From: Streptomyces sp. NBC_00258
GTDB taxonomy: Bacteria > Actinomycetota > Actinomycetes > Streptomycetales > Streptomycetaceae
Assembly (NCBI RefSeq): GCF_036182465.1
Contig: NZ_CP108081.1
Coordinates: 7,564,001 to 7,628,000, forward strand
Reading direction: 5' to 3'
DNA: 64,000 nucleotides
In this document: one piece after another, positions 49,946 through 59,841 of the stretch
Layout of the letters: every line of letters starts with the position of its first letter
Position numbering within the stretch: position 1 is the first letter of the stretch
Notes under the pieces: model-generated
Told to the model about the DNA's origin: nothing
The model's database searches: none
Seen by the model: only the letters and a program-made list of their open reading frames with translations
Made by a program: the position numbers and the translations under genes

Positions 49946-51346
49946 CTAGCGCGCGGGTGGCGCGATCCCCGCGACCCCCGCCTCGTACAGCGCGTGCGCC
50001 GTCCGCAGGACCAGCGCGTCCTGGTGGCGCGCCCCCACGATCTGAAGACCGACCGGCAGGCCGGTCTCGTCCGTGCCCACCGGGACGGTCGCCGCGGGCT
50101 GCTGGGTCATGTTGAACGGGTAGGTGAACGGCGTCCAGCCGGTCCAGCGGCGATGGCCCGAGCCGCGGGGAACCTCCGCGCCCGCCTCGAACGCGGTGAT
50201 CGGGATCGTCGGGGTGACCAGGACGTCGTAGGTCTCGTGGAAGAGGCCCATCCGGCGGCCGAGTTCCATCCGTACGTCCACCGCGGCGAGGTAGTCCAGC
50301 GCGCTGGACCGGGCCCCCAGATCGCAGATCTCCCGCAGCCCGGGGTCCAGCAGCTTCCGCTGTTCGGGGCCGAGCCGCTGGGTGACCCGGGCCGCCCCGC
50401 CGAACCACAGCGTGTGGAACGCCTCGACGGGATCCGTGAAGTCGGGGTCCGCCTCCTCGACGTACGCCCCGAGGGACGCGAGCCCCTGCACCCCGCGCCG
50501 CACCGCCGCGGCGACCCCGGGCTGCACGGCGACCTGGCCGCCGAGGGAGGGCGAGTACGCGACGCGCAGCCCTCGCACACCGCCGGCCAGCCCGTCCACG
50601 AAGGAGCCGTTCACCGGGCCGAGCTGCGACCAGTCGCGTGGGTCGGGGCCGCTGATGACGTCCATCATCAGGGCCGCGTCCGCGGCGTCCCGTGTCATCG
50701 GCCCGACGTGCGCCAGCGTGCCGAACGCGCTCGCGGGATACAGCGGCACCCTCCCGTACGTCGCCTTCAGCGCGAAGATCCCGCAGAAGGCGCCGGGGAT
50801 GCGGACGCTGCCGCCCCCGTCCGTGCCCAGCGACAGCGGGCCCGCGCCCAGCGCCACGGCCGCCGCGCTGCCGCCGCTGGACCCGCCCGAGGTGCGCGAG
50901 AGGTCGTACGGGTTCCGGGTCACGCCCGCCTGCGGTGAGTCCGTGACGCCCTTCCAGCCGAACTCCGGCGTCGTCGTCCGGCCGACGAACACGGCCCCGT
51001 GCTCGCGCAGCCGCGCCACGGAGGGCGCGTCCTCGTCCCAGCGCCCCTGGGAGGAGATCGTTCTGGAGCCCTTCAGGGTCGGCCCGCCGCGCATCAGCAG
51101 GATGTCCTTCACCGAGACCGGCACCCCGTCGACCAGCCCGGCCGGCTCGCCGCGCTGCCATCGCTCGGCCGACTCCGCGGCCTGGGAGAGGGCCGCGTCC
51201 GCCTCGACGCTTACGAACGCGTTCACCGCGGGCTGGACCTCCTCGGCCCTGCGCAGCGCGGCCCGCACCACGTCAACGGGGCTGAATTCGCCCTTGCGGT
51301 ATCCCTCGACGAGTCGTACAGCGGTCAGCTCGGTGAGATCGGTCAT
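49946..51346 (-). CDS. Amidase-signature family hydrolase
   Basis: A 466-residue amidase. The catalytic triad is visible: Lys in GVPVSVKDILL, the cis-Ser in TSGGSSGGSAAAVALG and the nucleophilic Ser in LGTDGGGSVRIPGAFCG. The GTDGGGSVRIPG motif is diagnostic. Length and overall layout fit GatA-like amidases that hydrolyse an amide or hydantoin-derived bond. ATG 51346 has GGAGGGG 4 nt upstream. It lies in the same minus-strand block as the D-2-hydroxyacid dehydrogenase and likely acts in the imported compound's degradation. Confidence 0.93.
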   Translation of the reverse strand: MTDLTELTAVRLVEGYRKGEFSPVDVVRAALRRAEEVQPAVNAFVSVEADAALSQAAESAERWQRGEPAGLVDGVPVSVKDILLMRGGPTLKGSRTISSQGRWDEDAPSVARLREHGAVFVGRTTTPEFGWKGVTDSPQAGVTRNPYDLSRTSGGSSGGSAAAVALGAGPLSLGTDGGGSVRIPGAFCGIFALKATYGRVPLYPASAFGTLAHVGPMTRDAADAALMMDVISGPDPRDWSQLGPVNGSFVDGLAGGVRGLRVAYSPSLGGQVAVQPGVAAAVRRGVQGLASLGAYVEEADPDFTDPVEAFHTLWFGGAARVTQRLGPEQRKLLDPGLREICDLGARSSALDYLAAVDVRMELGRRMGLFHETYDVLVTPTIPITAFEAGAEVPRGSGHRRWTGWTPFTYPFNMTQQPAATVPVGTDETGLPVGLQIVGARHQDALVLRTAHALYEAGVAGIAPPAR

Positions 51347-51378
51347 CCGCCCCTCCAACATGCTTCAGTGGACGTTTT

Positions 51379-52353
51379 TCAGTGGCCGGGTACGTATCCA
51401 CGCTGTTTGTCGACGAGGTTCGGCAGCGGCTCTCCCGTCTCCCAGAGCTCGTACAACTCCACGAACTGCGCACCGAGTTCGTCCCGCCAGCCCACCGTGT
51501 CCCCGCTCATGTGCGGCGACACGATCAGGCCCGGGGCCTCCCACAACGGGCTGTCGGGGCCCAGCGGTTCGTGCTCGAAGACGTCGAGCGCCGCCCCCGC
51601 GATCCAGCGGCTCGCGAGGGCCTCGGCCAGCGCTTCCTCGATCACAAGCTGCCCGCGTCCGACGTTCACGAAGCGTGCCGACGGCTGCATCAGTCCAAAA
51701 CGCCGCGCGTCGAACATCCCGTGCGTGTCATCGGTGAGCGGTGCCGCGGACACCACCCAGTCGGCGCGGGCGATCAGCCGGTCGAGGTCCTCCGGGCCGT
51801 GCACCCCCTCGCGCGGTGTGCGCCCCACGAGCGCCGTCGTGATGCCGAGGGCCTTCAACGTCCGCTCGATCGCGCGCCCGATCGGCCCGGAGCCCACCAC
51901 GCACGCGCGCGTGCCGGCGATCCGCTGCGACTCGCGGTGCCGCCACTCCCGGGCCCGCTGCAGGTCCCAGGTGCGCGGCAGGTCCTTGGCCATGGCGAGG
52001 ACGAGCGCGGCCACGTACTCCGCGATCGGCTGGTCGAAGACCCCGCGCGCGTTCGTCACCAGCGTGTCGGACGCGGCGAGTTCGGGGCACATCAGGTGGT
52101 CCACACCCGCGCTCGCCGTGTGCACCCAGCGCGGCCGCGGGCCCTCGCCCGGCCAGGCCCGGCGTACGGCGTGCGAGGCGAAGTCCCAGACCAGCAGGAC
52201 GTCGGCGGTGGGCAGGAGCGCGGCCAGCGACGACTCGTCGGCATGCTCGACCCGCACCCGGCCGGTGAGCCGGCCGAGCCGGGGCGGCGGGTCGGTGTCG
52301 AGCACCAGGAGGGTTGTCTTTTCGGCCAGGTTCGAGGGCGTGGCAGAGGTCAT
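51379..52353 (-). CDS. D-2-hydroxyacid dehydrogenase family protein
   Basis: A 324-residue NAD-dependent dehydrogenase. The nucleotide-binding motif is VVGSGPIGRAIE. The catalytic Arg is in NVGRGQLVIEEAL, Glu in ALDVFEHEPLG and His in VSPHMSGDTVGW, matching the family's R-E-H set. ATG 52353 is chosen over an in-frame TTG at 52374. It precedes the amidase gene on the same strand with 32 bp between them. The substrate is probably a 2-oxo or 2-hydroxy acid produced in the island's pathway. Confidence 0.9.
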   Translation of the reverse strand: MTSATPSNLAEKTTLLVLDTDPPPRLGRLTGRVRVEHADESSLAALLPTADVLLVWDFASHAVRRAWPGEGPRPRWVHTASAGVDHLMCPELAASDTLVTNARGVFDQPIAEYVAALVLAMAKDLPRTWDLQRAREWRHRESQRIAGTRACVVGSGPIGRAIERTLKALGITTALVGRTPREGVHGPEDLDRLIARADWVVSAAPLTDDTHGMFDARRFGLMQPSARFVNVGRGQLVIEEALAEALASRWIAGAALDVFEHEPLGPDSPLWEAPGLIVSPHMSGDTVGWRDELGAQFVELYELWETGEPLPNLVDKQRGYVPGH

Positions 52354-52667
52354 CGGGGGGAAACCATTTCGCAACGAGGGTCCGCTTCTCTGGTATCTGG
52401 ATGCTGGACGCCGGGCTCTGAGTGCTTGCGGGACATCGGCCGAACCGTCTGGGACCGGCCGTCGGGCCGGGGGCGCACAGCCGTCTCAGATGCGCGGATT
52501 GACCACGCTCGCACCGGAACCTACCTTCGTCAACAAGGGCTAGTTTCCGTGGGAATCCCGGAGTCCCGTCCGTTCCCCTGTCCCGACGTCCCGGCATGCG
52601 CCGGCTTGTGTCCCCCGGCCCCTCGGCCGGTCACCACCACTCGCTCAACCCGAGTTTGGGGCTGCTC
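52354..52667. other. Divergent promoter region of the catabolic island
   Basis: About 310 bp separate the D-2-hydroxyacid dehydrogenase and the first isomerase gene. It holds no supportable gene or strong palindrome. It must contain promoters for both strands. Confidence 0.4.
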
Positions 52668-53474
52668 ATGGACGTCTCCTTCCTTGGTGGACCACACCCT
52701 CAAAGGGGTGTCGGCGTCGTCGCTCCCTTCGATTTCGCTCTCGACCGTGAACTGTGGCGCTGGGTCCCCGACGAGGTCTCGCTCCACCTCACCCGTACCC
52801 CGTTCGTGCCCGTGGAGGTCAGCCTCGACCTGGCCCGTCTGGTCAGCGAGCACGAGACGCTCGGCGACGCGGTGCGCGCGCTGAACGCCGTCGGACCGGA
52901 GATCGTCGCGTACGCCTGTACGTCCGGCAGCTTCGTCGGCGGCATCCCGGGCGAGCGCGCGATGTGCGAGGCCATGACCCGGGCCGGCGAGATCCCCTCC
53001 GTGACCACGTCCGGCGCTCTCCTGGAGGCACTGGAGGAGCTGGGCGCACGCCGGATCGCGCTCGTCACGCCGTACACCGTCTCCGTGACCCAGTCCCTGG
53101 AGGAGTACCTCGCCGAGGCGGGCATCATGGTCACCGGCCGCGCCTACATGGGCCTGACCAGGCACATCTGGAAGGTCCCGTACCGCAATGTGGTCGACAT
53201 GGCGCGCGACGCCGTACGTGGCCATGCGGACGCCCTCTTCATCAGCTGCACGAATCTCCCCACCTACGACGTCATCCCGCAGCTGGAGGCCGAGCTGCGC
53301 ATCCCGGTGATCTCGGCCAACCAGGTGACGATGTGGGCTGCGCTGCGTCACCTGGGTACCCGGGCAGTAGGGCCGTACCAGGCGCTGATCGACGAGTCGG
53401 CGCGACAGCGGCCCGTACCGCCCGCGCTACCGGCAGAACCAGCGCTACCGGAAGAACAGGAAGGTTGGGCATGA
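52668..53474 (+). CDS. Maleate cis-trans isomerase / Asp-Glu racemase family protein (two-Cys form)
   Basis: A 268-residue enzyme of the maleate isomerase/arylmalonate decarboxylase family. Both catalytic cysteines are present: Cys84 in AYACTSGSFVGG and Cys194 in LFISCTNLPTYD. The family acts by cysteine-based proton or carbanion chemistry on malonates, maleate or hydantoin-derived acids. EutA of ectoine utilisation is a relative. ATG 52668 is chosen over an upstream start at 52596 for lack of support there. Its stop overlaps the start of its paralogue (ATGA), so the two are translationally coupled. Confidence 0.88.
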   Translation: MDVSFLGGPHPQRGVGVVAPFDFALDRELWRWVPDEVSLHLTRTPFVPVEVSLDLARLVSEHETLGDAVRALNAVGPEIVAYACTSGSFVGGIPGERAMCEAMTRAGEIPSVTTSGALLEALEELGARRIALVTPYTVSVTQSLEEYLAEAGIMVTGRAYMGLTRHIWKVPYRNVVDMARDAVRGHADALFISCTNLPTYDVIPQLEAELRIPVISANQVTMWAALRHLGTRAVGPYQALIDESARQRPVPPALPAEPALPEEQEGWA

Positions 53475-54202
53475 CGGCTCTCGGATTCCTCTACCCGGGC
53501 CACTCGGCCGAGGACGACTACCCGCGCATGGAGCAGCTCCTCGGCAGCGACATCCGCCTCCAGGTCGTCCACACGGACATCGGGGAGGACGCCCACCGCG
53601 TGGACGCACTGCTGGAGATGGGCTCGGCGGCCCGCCTCGCCGCCGGGGTCGAGGACCTGCGGCTGTCCGGGGCCGAGGCGGTGGTCTGGGCCTGCACGAG
53701 CGGCAGCTTCGTCTACGGCTGGGAGGGCGCCCACGATCAGGTCCGCACCCTGGCCACGACGGCGGGGCTGCCGGCCTCCTCGACGTCCTTCGCGTTCGCC
53801 CATGCCGTACGGGAGCTGGGCGTGAAGCGGGTCGCGATCGCCGCGACGTACCCCGACGACGTGGCCGTCCTCTTCGGGACCTTCCTGACGGACGCGGGCC
53901 TGGACGTCCTCGGTGTGCGCAGTTCCGGGATCATCACGGCGGCCGAGGTGGGTACGTGGGGTGAGGCCGAGGTGCTGGCCCTGGCCCGTGCGGGTGACCA
54001 CCCGGAGGCGGAGGTCGTCCTCCTCCCCGACACGGCCCTCCACACGGCTTCCCACATCCCGTCCCTGGAGAAGGAACTGGGCAAGCCGGTCCTCACCGCC
54101 AACCAGGTCACGGTCTGGGAGGCCCTGCGCCTCACGGACCGCCGCGTGAACGCCCCCGAACTCGGCGCCCTCTTCACCAGGGAGCCGATCGTCCAGGCGT
54201 GA
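53471..54202 (+). CDS. Maleate isomerase family protein lacking the second catalytic Cys
   Basis: A 243-residue paralogue of the preceding enzyme. The first nucleophile, Cys75, is kept in WACTSGSFVYG. The position matching the second Cys is Asp187 (LLPDTALHT). Single-Cys members include arylmalonate decarboxylase-type or non-catalytic partner subunits. The ATG overlaps the upstream stop (ATGA). The two may form a heteromer or do successive steps; which is true is not clear from sequence. Confidence 0.85.
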   Translation: MTALGFLYPGHSAEDDYPRMEQLLGSDIRLQVVHTDIGEDAHRVDALLEMGSAARLAAGVEDLRLSGAEAVVWACTSGSFVYGWEGAHDQVRTLATTAGLPASSTSFAFAHAVRELGVKRVAIAATYPDDVAVLFGTFLTDAGLDVLGVRSSGIITAAEVGTWGEAEVLALARAGDHPEAEVVLLPDTALHTASHIPSLEKELGKPVLTANQVTVWEALRLTDRRVNAPELGALFTREPIVQA

Positions 54203-54233
54203 CGGTCCCGGCGGGGGCGGAGCCAGGGCTTTT

Positions 54234-54506
54234 TCGCCCCCGCCGCCCCTACCCTTCCCGTCCTTCTGGGGCTCCGCCCCAGACCCCGTTGCCGGGTGCG
54301 GGTGGGTGGGGGCTGGTCGCGCAGTTCCCCGCGCCCCTGGAAGGCGGGGCTGCGCCCGGCCTTCCAGCCCGCCACCCCCCACCCACGGTCAACCCACCCA
54401 CCCCCAGTAGCCCCCACTCACCCAGCCCCTCCGGCGTTTGAGGAGCGGGGGTTCGGGGGCGGAGCCCCCGAGTAGTGACGGGAATGGGTAGGGGCGGCGG
54501 GGGCGA
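54234..54506. repeat. Inverted-repeat-flanked spacer with a 19-bp repeat copy
   Basis: A roughly 30-bp near-perfect inverted repeat (54234-54263, CGCCCCCGCCGCCCCTACCC core; complement at 54477-54506) frames the spacer between the isomerase and LLM genes. Inside lie a 19-mer copy (54319-54337) and GGGGCTCCGCCCC/GGGGGCGGAGCCCCCG palindromes. No coding gene is present; MITE-like origin is possible but unproven. Confidence 0.6.
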
Positions 54507-54577
54507 GGGAATAAAGCGGAGCCCACCTCCTGTTACGGCAGCGCGGACAACGCGTCGTACCAAACAGGAGGACCCCC

Positions 54578-55710
<1,133 letters not shown>

Positions 55711-55720
<10 letters not shown>

Positions 55721-57864
55721 GAGCAGGCCGCCGCCGTCAGGAGCGCGGAGATACGATCCGGCGCCACCGGCCGGGAGTACAGCCACCCCTGGCCGGTGTC
55801 GCAGCCGATACGCCGCAGCCGTGACGCCTGGCCCGCGGTCTCCACGCACTCGGCGGTGACCGTCAGGCCGAGCCGGTGCGCGAGCTGGATCATCGCCTCG
55901 ACGATGACCTCGTCCGCGGGGTTGGACCGGGCGTCCGGGCCCGCGCCGTTCTCGCCGGTCTCGTACTGGAAGCCGCGCACGAACGACCCGTCGAGCTTCA
56001 GCACCGAGACGGGCAGCCGGCTGAGGTAGGCGAGGTTCGAGTACCCCGTGCCGAAGTCGTCGATGGCGATGCGTACGCCCATGTCGCTGAGCGCCTGGAG
56101 GGCCTGCAGCGGGCGGCCCGCGGAGCCCATCACCGCGGACTCGGTGAGCTCCAGCTGGAGGAGGTGCGGGGCGAGTCCGGTCTCGGCGAGGGTCGCCGCC
56201 ACGTCCGCCACCAGGTCGGAGTCCCAGACCTGACGCACCGCCACGTTCACGCTGACGAAGATCGGTTCCGCGTCCGGGTGGTCCAGCTGCCAGCGGCGCG
56301 CCTGCCGGCAGGCGGTGGCCAGCACCCAGCGGCCCAGCTGCACGATCGAGCCGTCTTCTTCGGCAAGTCCGATGAACCGATTCGGCGTCAGTGTGCCGAA
56401 CTGAGGATGGTTCCATCGCACCAGCGCCTCGACCCCGCGCACCCCGCCGTCCTCCATGCACACGAGCGGCTGGTACTCCAGGGCGAACTCGCCCTTCTCG
56501 ATGGCCGGGCGGAGCGTGGAGGAGAGGGCCTGGCGGGTCATCCGGTGGGCGTTGCGCTCCGGGTCGAACAGCGTCCAGCGGGACTTGCCGTCGGCCTTCG
56601 CCCAGTACAGCGTCGTGTCGGCGGCCTGCATCAGACCGGTCGCGGTGGTGCCGGCCGCGTGACGCTCGACGACACCGATCGAGGCCGAGACCGAGAGCCG
56701 CTGCCCGGAAAGGTCGAACGGCACCTGCAGGGACTTCAGTACGGAGTCGGCGAGGTCCGCGAGCTGCTCCGTACCCGTGGAGTCCTCGACCAGCAGCGCG
56801 AACTCGTCGCCGCCGAGCCGGGCGACCAGGGGGGTGGCCGGCCGCGCGTACCCGGCCTCGTTCGCGCAGCGTGTCAGCCGCTCGGCGACGGCCGCGAGCA
56901 GCCGGTCGCCAACACGGTGGCCGAGCGTGTCGTTGACCGCCTTGAACCCGTCGAGGTCCAGATAGCAGAGCCCGATCCGGCCGGTGCCGGACTCCTCGTA
57001 CGCCTCCGCCTCCAGCGCGGCCGAAAGCCGCTCGAAGAACAGGGTGCGGTTGGGCAGCCGGGTCACCGGGTCGTGCATCTGCAAGTGGCGCAGCCGGGCC
57101 TGGAGTTCGCGGCGGGCGCTGATGTCGGAGACCGAGAGCAGCACCGCGCGCTCCTCCTCGGGCAGCGGACTGACCGTCACCTGGGCCCAGAGGGAGTGGC
57201 CGTCGGGGTGCTTGAGGCGTCGGGTGCAGCGCAGTCTGGCCTGCCGGCCGCGGAGCACCTCGCGGTACGCGTGCCACGTACGGGCGTCCGAGGCGAGGTC
57301 CACCAGGTCGGCGGCGATCCGGCCGGTGAGCCCGCCCGGGCCCGCCCCGAGGAGCGCGGCAAGGGTGTCGTTGGCCGTGACGACCAGGCCCTCCCGGTCC
57401 ACGACGGCCATCGCGAGGGGAGCGGCGGCGAAAGTGGCGCGGAATGTACGGGCGCCGGCCTCGGTGTCGGTGCCGGCCCGGGCTCCCGCGCCGGCACTGG
57501 GGTGGGGATGGGGATGGGCGTCGGCACGTGGATCGGTGCCGGTATGGGGGTGGCCGTCGGCCTCGAAGTCGATACCGGGGCGCGGCGGGAGGCCGGCCGG
57601 CGAACCGGCCGAGAGCCGCGCCGGAAGACCCGCCGACAGACCCGACGGGAATCCGGCGAGGAAGTCGGCCGGAAGTCCGGCCGGTAGCTCGGCGGGGAGT
57701 CCCGCCGAGAGGTCCAGAGGGGCTGCGACCAGGGACTCGACGCGTGGGACCCGTTCCTCGTGAGGAGGGGTCCCGACGCGACGAGAGGCCGCGATGTGAC
57801 TCTCTGTGACGGCCGGCCGGACGAGGTCTACCGCGGGCGCCGGCCCATCGGACGTTCCGCTCAC
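55711..57864 (-). CDS. cdgA: PAS-GGDEF-EAL c-di-GMP enzyme, CdgA-like
   Basis: A 717-residue composite protein. The N-terminus has a low-complexity AGLPA-type repeat (about 53-94) and a His/Pro-rich linker. A PAS domain (about 140-250) precedes a GGDEF domain with intact GGDEF at 351-355 and no RxxD I-site. An EAL domain with EAL at 479-481 and DDFGTGYS follows. Both cyclase and phosphodiesterase motifs look intact, so it may be bifunctional. The layout and position resemble CdgA of S. coelicolor, a BldD target. GTG 57864 has GGGAG 6 nt upstream. It overlaps the LLM gene stop by 10 bp. Confidence 0.9.
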
Positions 57865-58085
57865 CGTTCGCTCCCGCTGTGCACTCGTTCGTCGTACAGG
57901 TCTCGTCGGGGGGTCGGCCGGTGGTGGACGGCCGCTCTAGCCGTGTCCGCGCAGGAAAGTGTGCCGATCATAGAGGTTGGCCGTAGGGCCTTCCAGCTAC
58001 TGTCCAGTGTCCCGGATGAACCCCTCTCTCTGACAGATCGTTTCTGCCCGCAGCTGGACGGGTTCCTTCCCCGGTCGATCACTTG

Positions 58086-58098
58086 TGACGTTCCGTGA
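58086..58098. promoter_or_regulatory. BldD-box-like sequence upstream of cdgA-like gene
   Basis: TGACGTTCCGTGA matches the BldD pattern TnAC-n5-GTnA. It lies in the 396-bp divergent spacer 222 bp upstream of the c-di-GMP enzyme and 160 bp upstream of the metalloprotease. The remainder of the spacer shows no gene. Confidence 0.45.
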
Positions 58099-58260
58099 GT
58101 GCTCGGGGTGTCGGCGCGTCCTGGCGCCCCCCTGGCGCTCCCCGATGTTCTCGGTCGGATGTCGGCCCTCTCACTCCTTTGGTTCAGATAAACAGGGCGT
58201 AAACGATCAAATCGGAACAGGCTGGGTGCGGTATCCCGAATTCCGCATCCGGAGGTCGAC

Positions 58261-59688
58261 GTGCCGCGTCTGCTCCCCCTCAAGGGGCTCACCCGTGGCG
58301 GGGTTCGGCCCCGTTGGCGAGGCCTCGGCCGGCCCGGTCCGGGGCGGCGCGGCCCTGGCCGACGTGTGCCGGCCTGGTGGGGGCAGACCTGGCGGGAACG
58401 GTGGTGGCACGCGCCCGCGGCCGTGTTCACCTCCATGACGGCCCTCGCCGCCACCTCCCTCGTGACGGGCCCCTCGGCCGCCGTCCCGCTCTCCATGCCG
58501 TGCGCCCTCAAGCGCACCGAGGCGCACCACTCGGAGGGTCTGGACACCTGGAACGCCGCCTATCCGCGCCCCACCAGGCGCCTCGACGCGGTGATGGTCT
58601 TCCTCTCCTTCCCGGACGCCGAGCCGCTGACCACGCCGGACGAACTGACGGCCGACTACTTCCCCGCCACCAGCCGCTTCTTCGAACGGGCCTCGTACGG
58701 CAGGTTCCAGCTCCGCCCGCACCCGCTCGCCGAGTGGATCCGGATGCCGCGGGCCTCCACCTCGTACGCCATACAGCGCGACTGGAGCGCGGCGGCGCGC
58801 TCGGCGTATCTGCGCGACGCCCTCGCCGCGGCGGACGAGCGGGTCGACTTCTCCCGCTACGACATCGTCTACTTCGTCGCCGACCCGGACGCGCCGGGCG
58901 TGGACTCGGACGCGACGAAGGTGGTGAACATGGACACGCCGCTGCGGGCCGACGGGAAGGACATCCGCCGGGTCGTCACGGTCTTCGAGAAGCATCCGCC
59001 GGACCGGCTGGTCCTGGCCCACGAGACCGGACACGTCTTCGACCTGCCCGACCTCTACCACCGCCCCTCCGACGGCAAGGGCGACTGGGACACGTACGTC
59101 GGCGACTGGGACCTCATGGGCAGCCAGTTCGGCCTGGCGCCCGACCTGTTCGGCTGGCACAAGTGGAAACTCGGGTGGCTGGAAACACGCCAGGTGGCGT
59201 GTGTGCGGGGCGCGGGCGGACGGGGTACGCGGCTGACGCTGGAGCCTCTGGGGGCGGGGCCCGGGGTGGCCGCGGCGGGTTCGGAGGCCTTCGGGAGGGC
59301 GGGTGTTCCCGGTGCCGGGCCGGAGTCGGAAGGCGTGGGATTCGGGTCCGGGAACGGGACGAAACTGGCGGTGGTGCGGACCGGGCGGGACACCGCGGTC
59401 GCCTTGGAGGCGCGCGGGCCGGTCGGCAACGACGCGGCGGTCTGCTCACAGGGAGTGCTCGTCTACCGCGTGCGCGGCGGGACCCAGTCCGGCGGCGGTC
59501 CGATCGAGGTCGTCGACGCGCACCCCTCGTCCGCGGCCTGTTGGGACGACTCGGTCTATCCGCCGCTCGCCGACGCGCCGGTCGGGCTCGGGGAGACCTT
59601 CACCGTGCCGGGCGAGAACGTACGCGTCGAGGTGGAGGACCGGACGGCTTCCGGGGCGTGGACGGTGACGATCTCTACCGGGAGCTGA
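58261..59688 (+). CDS. Secreted M6-type zinc metalloprotease
   Basis: The product is an exported 475-residue protein. A basic Pro/Arg/Gly-rich N-region and signal segment (about 50-75) precede the M6-like catalytic domain with HETGH at 254-258 (LVLAHETGHVFDLPDLY). Upstream are RLDAVMVFLSFPDAEP and RFFERASYGRFQLRP, typical of M6 peptidases. The C-terminal third is Gly-rich and beta-rich. A GTG at 58261 follows CCGGAGGTCGAC. It diverges from the cdgA-like gene and ends near the third tRNA-Lys. Confidence 0.85.
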   Translation: MPRLLPLKGLTRGGVRPRWRGLGRPGPGRRGPGRRVPAWWGQTWRERWWHAPAAVFTSMTALAATSLVTGPSAAVPLSMPCALKRTEAHHSEGLDTWNAAYPRPTRRLDAVMVFLSFPDAEPLTTPDELTADYFPATSRFFERASYGRFQLRPHPLAEWIRMPRASTSYAIQRDWSAAARSAYLRDALAAADERVDFSRYDIVYFVADPDAPGVDSDATKVVNMDTPLRADGKDIRRVVTVFEKHPPDRLVLAHETGHVFDLPDLYHRPSDGKGDWDTYVGDWDLMGSQFGLAPDLFGWHKWKLGWLETRQVACVRGAGGRGTRLTLEPLGAGPGVAAAGSEAFGRAGVPGAGPESEGVGFGSGNGTKLAVVRTGRDTAVALEARGPVGNDAAVCSQGVLVYRVRGGTQSGGGPIEVVDAHPSSAACWDDSVYPPLADAPVGLGETFTVPGENVRVEVEDRTASGAWTVTISTGS

Positions 59689-59727
59689 GAGCGTCTCGCC
59701 GGCGGCAGGGAGGCATGGCGGGCATGC

Positions 59728-59759
59728 GAAAGGCCCCTCGCTTTCGCGAGGGGCCTTTC
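59728..59759 (-). terminator. Terminator of third tRNA-Lys
   Basis: A 14-bp perfect stem, GAAAGGCCCCTCGC (59728-59741) with GCGAGGGGCCTTTC (59746-59759), has a TTTC loop and lies 8 nt from the tRNA 3' end. It also lies downstream of the metalloprotease and could terminate both. Confidence 0.85.
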
Positions 59760-59767
59760 ACCGTCTG

Positions 59768-59841
59768 TGCGCCGCCAGGGACTCGAACCCCGGACCCGCT
59801 GATTAAGAGTCAGCTGCTCTAACCAACTGAGCTAGCGGCGC
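59768..59841 (-). tRNA. tRNA-Lys (CUU anticodon), copy 3
   Basis: Identical in all 74 nt to the copies at 37899 and 44802. Its 5' ten bases overlap the end of the prim-pol-like coding sequence on the same strand. CCA is not encoded. Confidence 0.97.
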
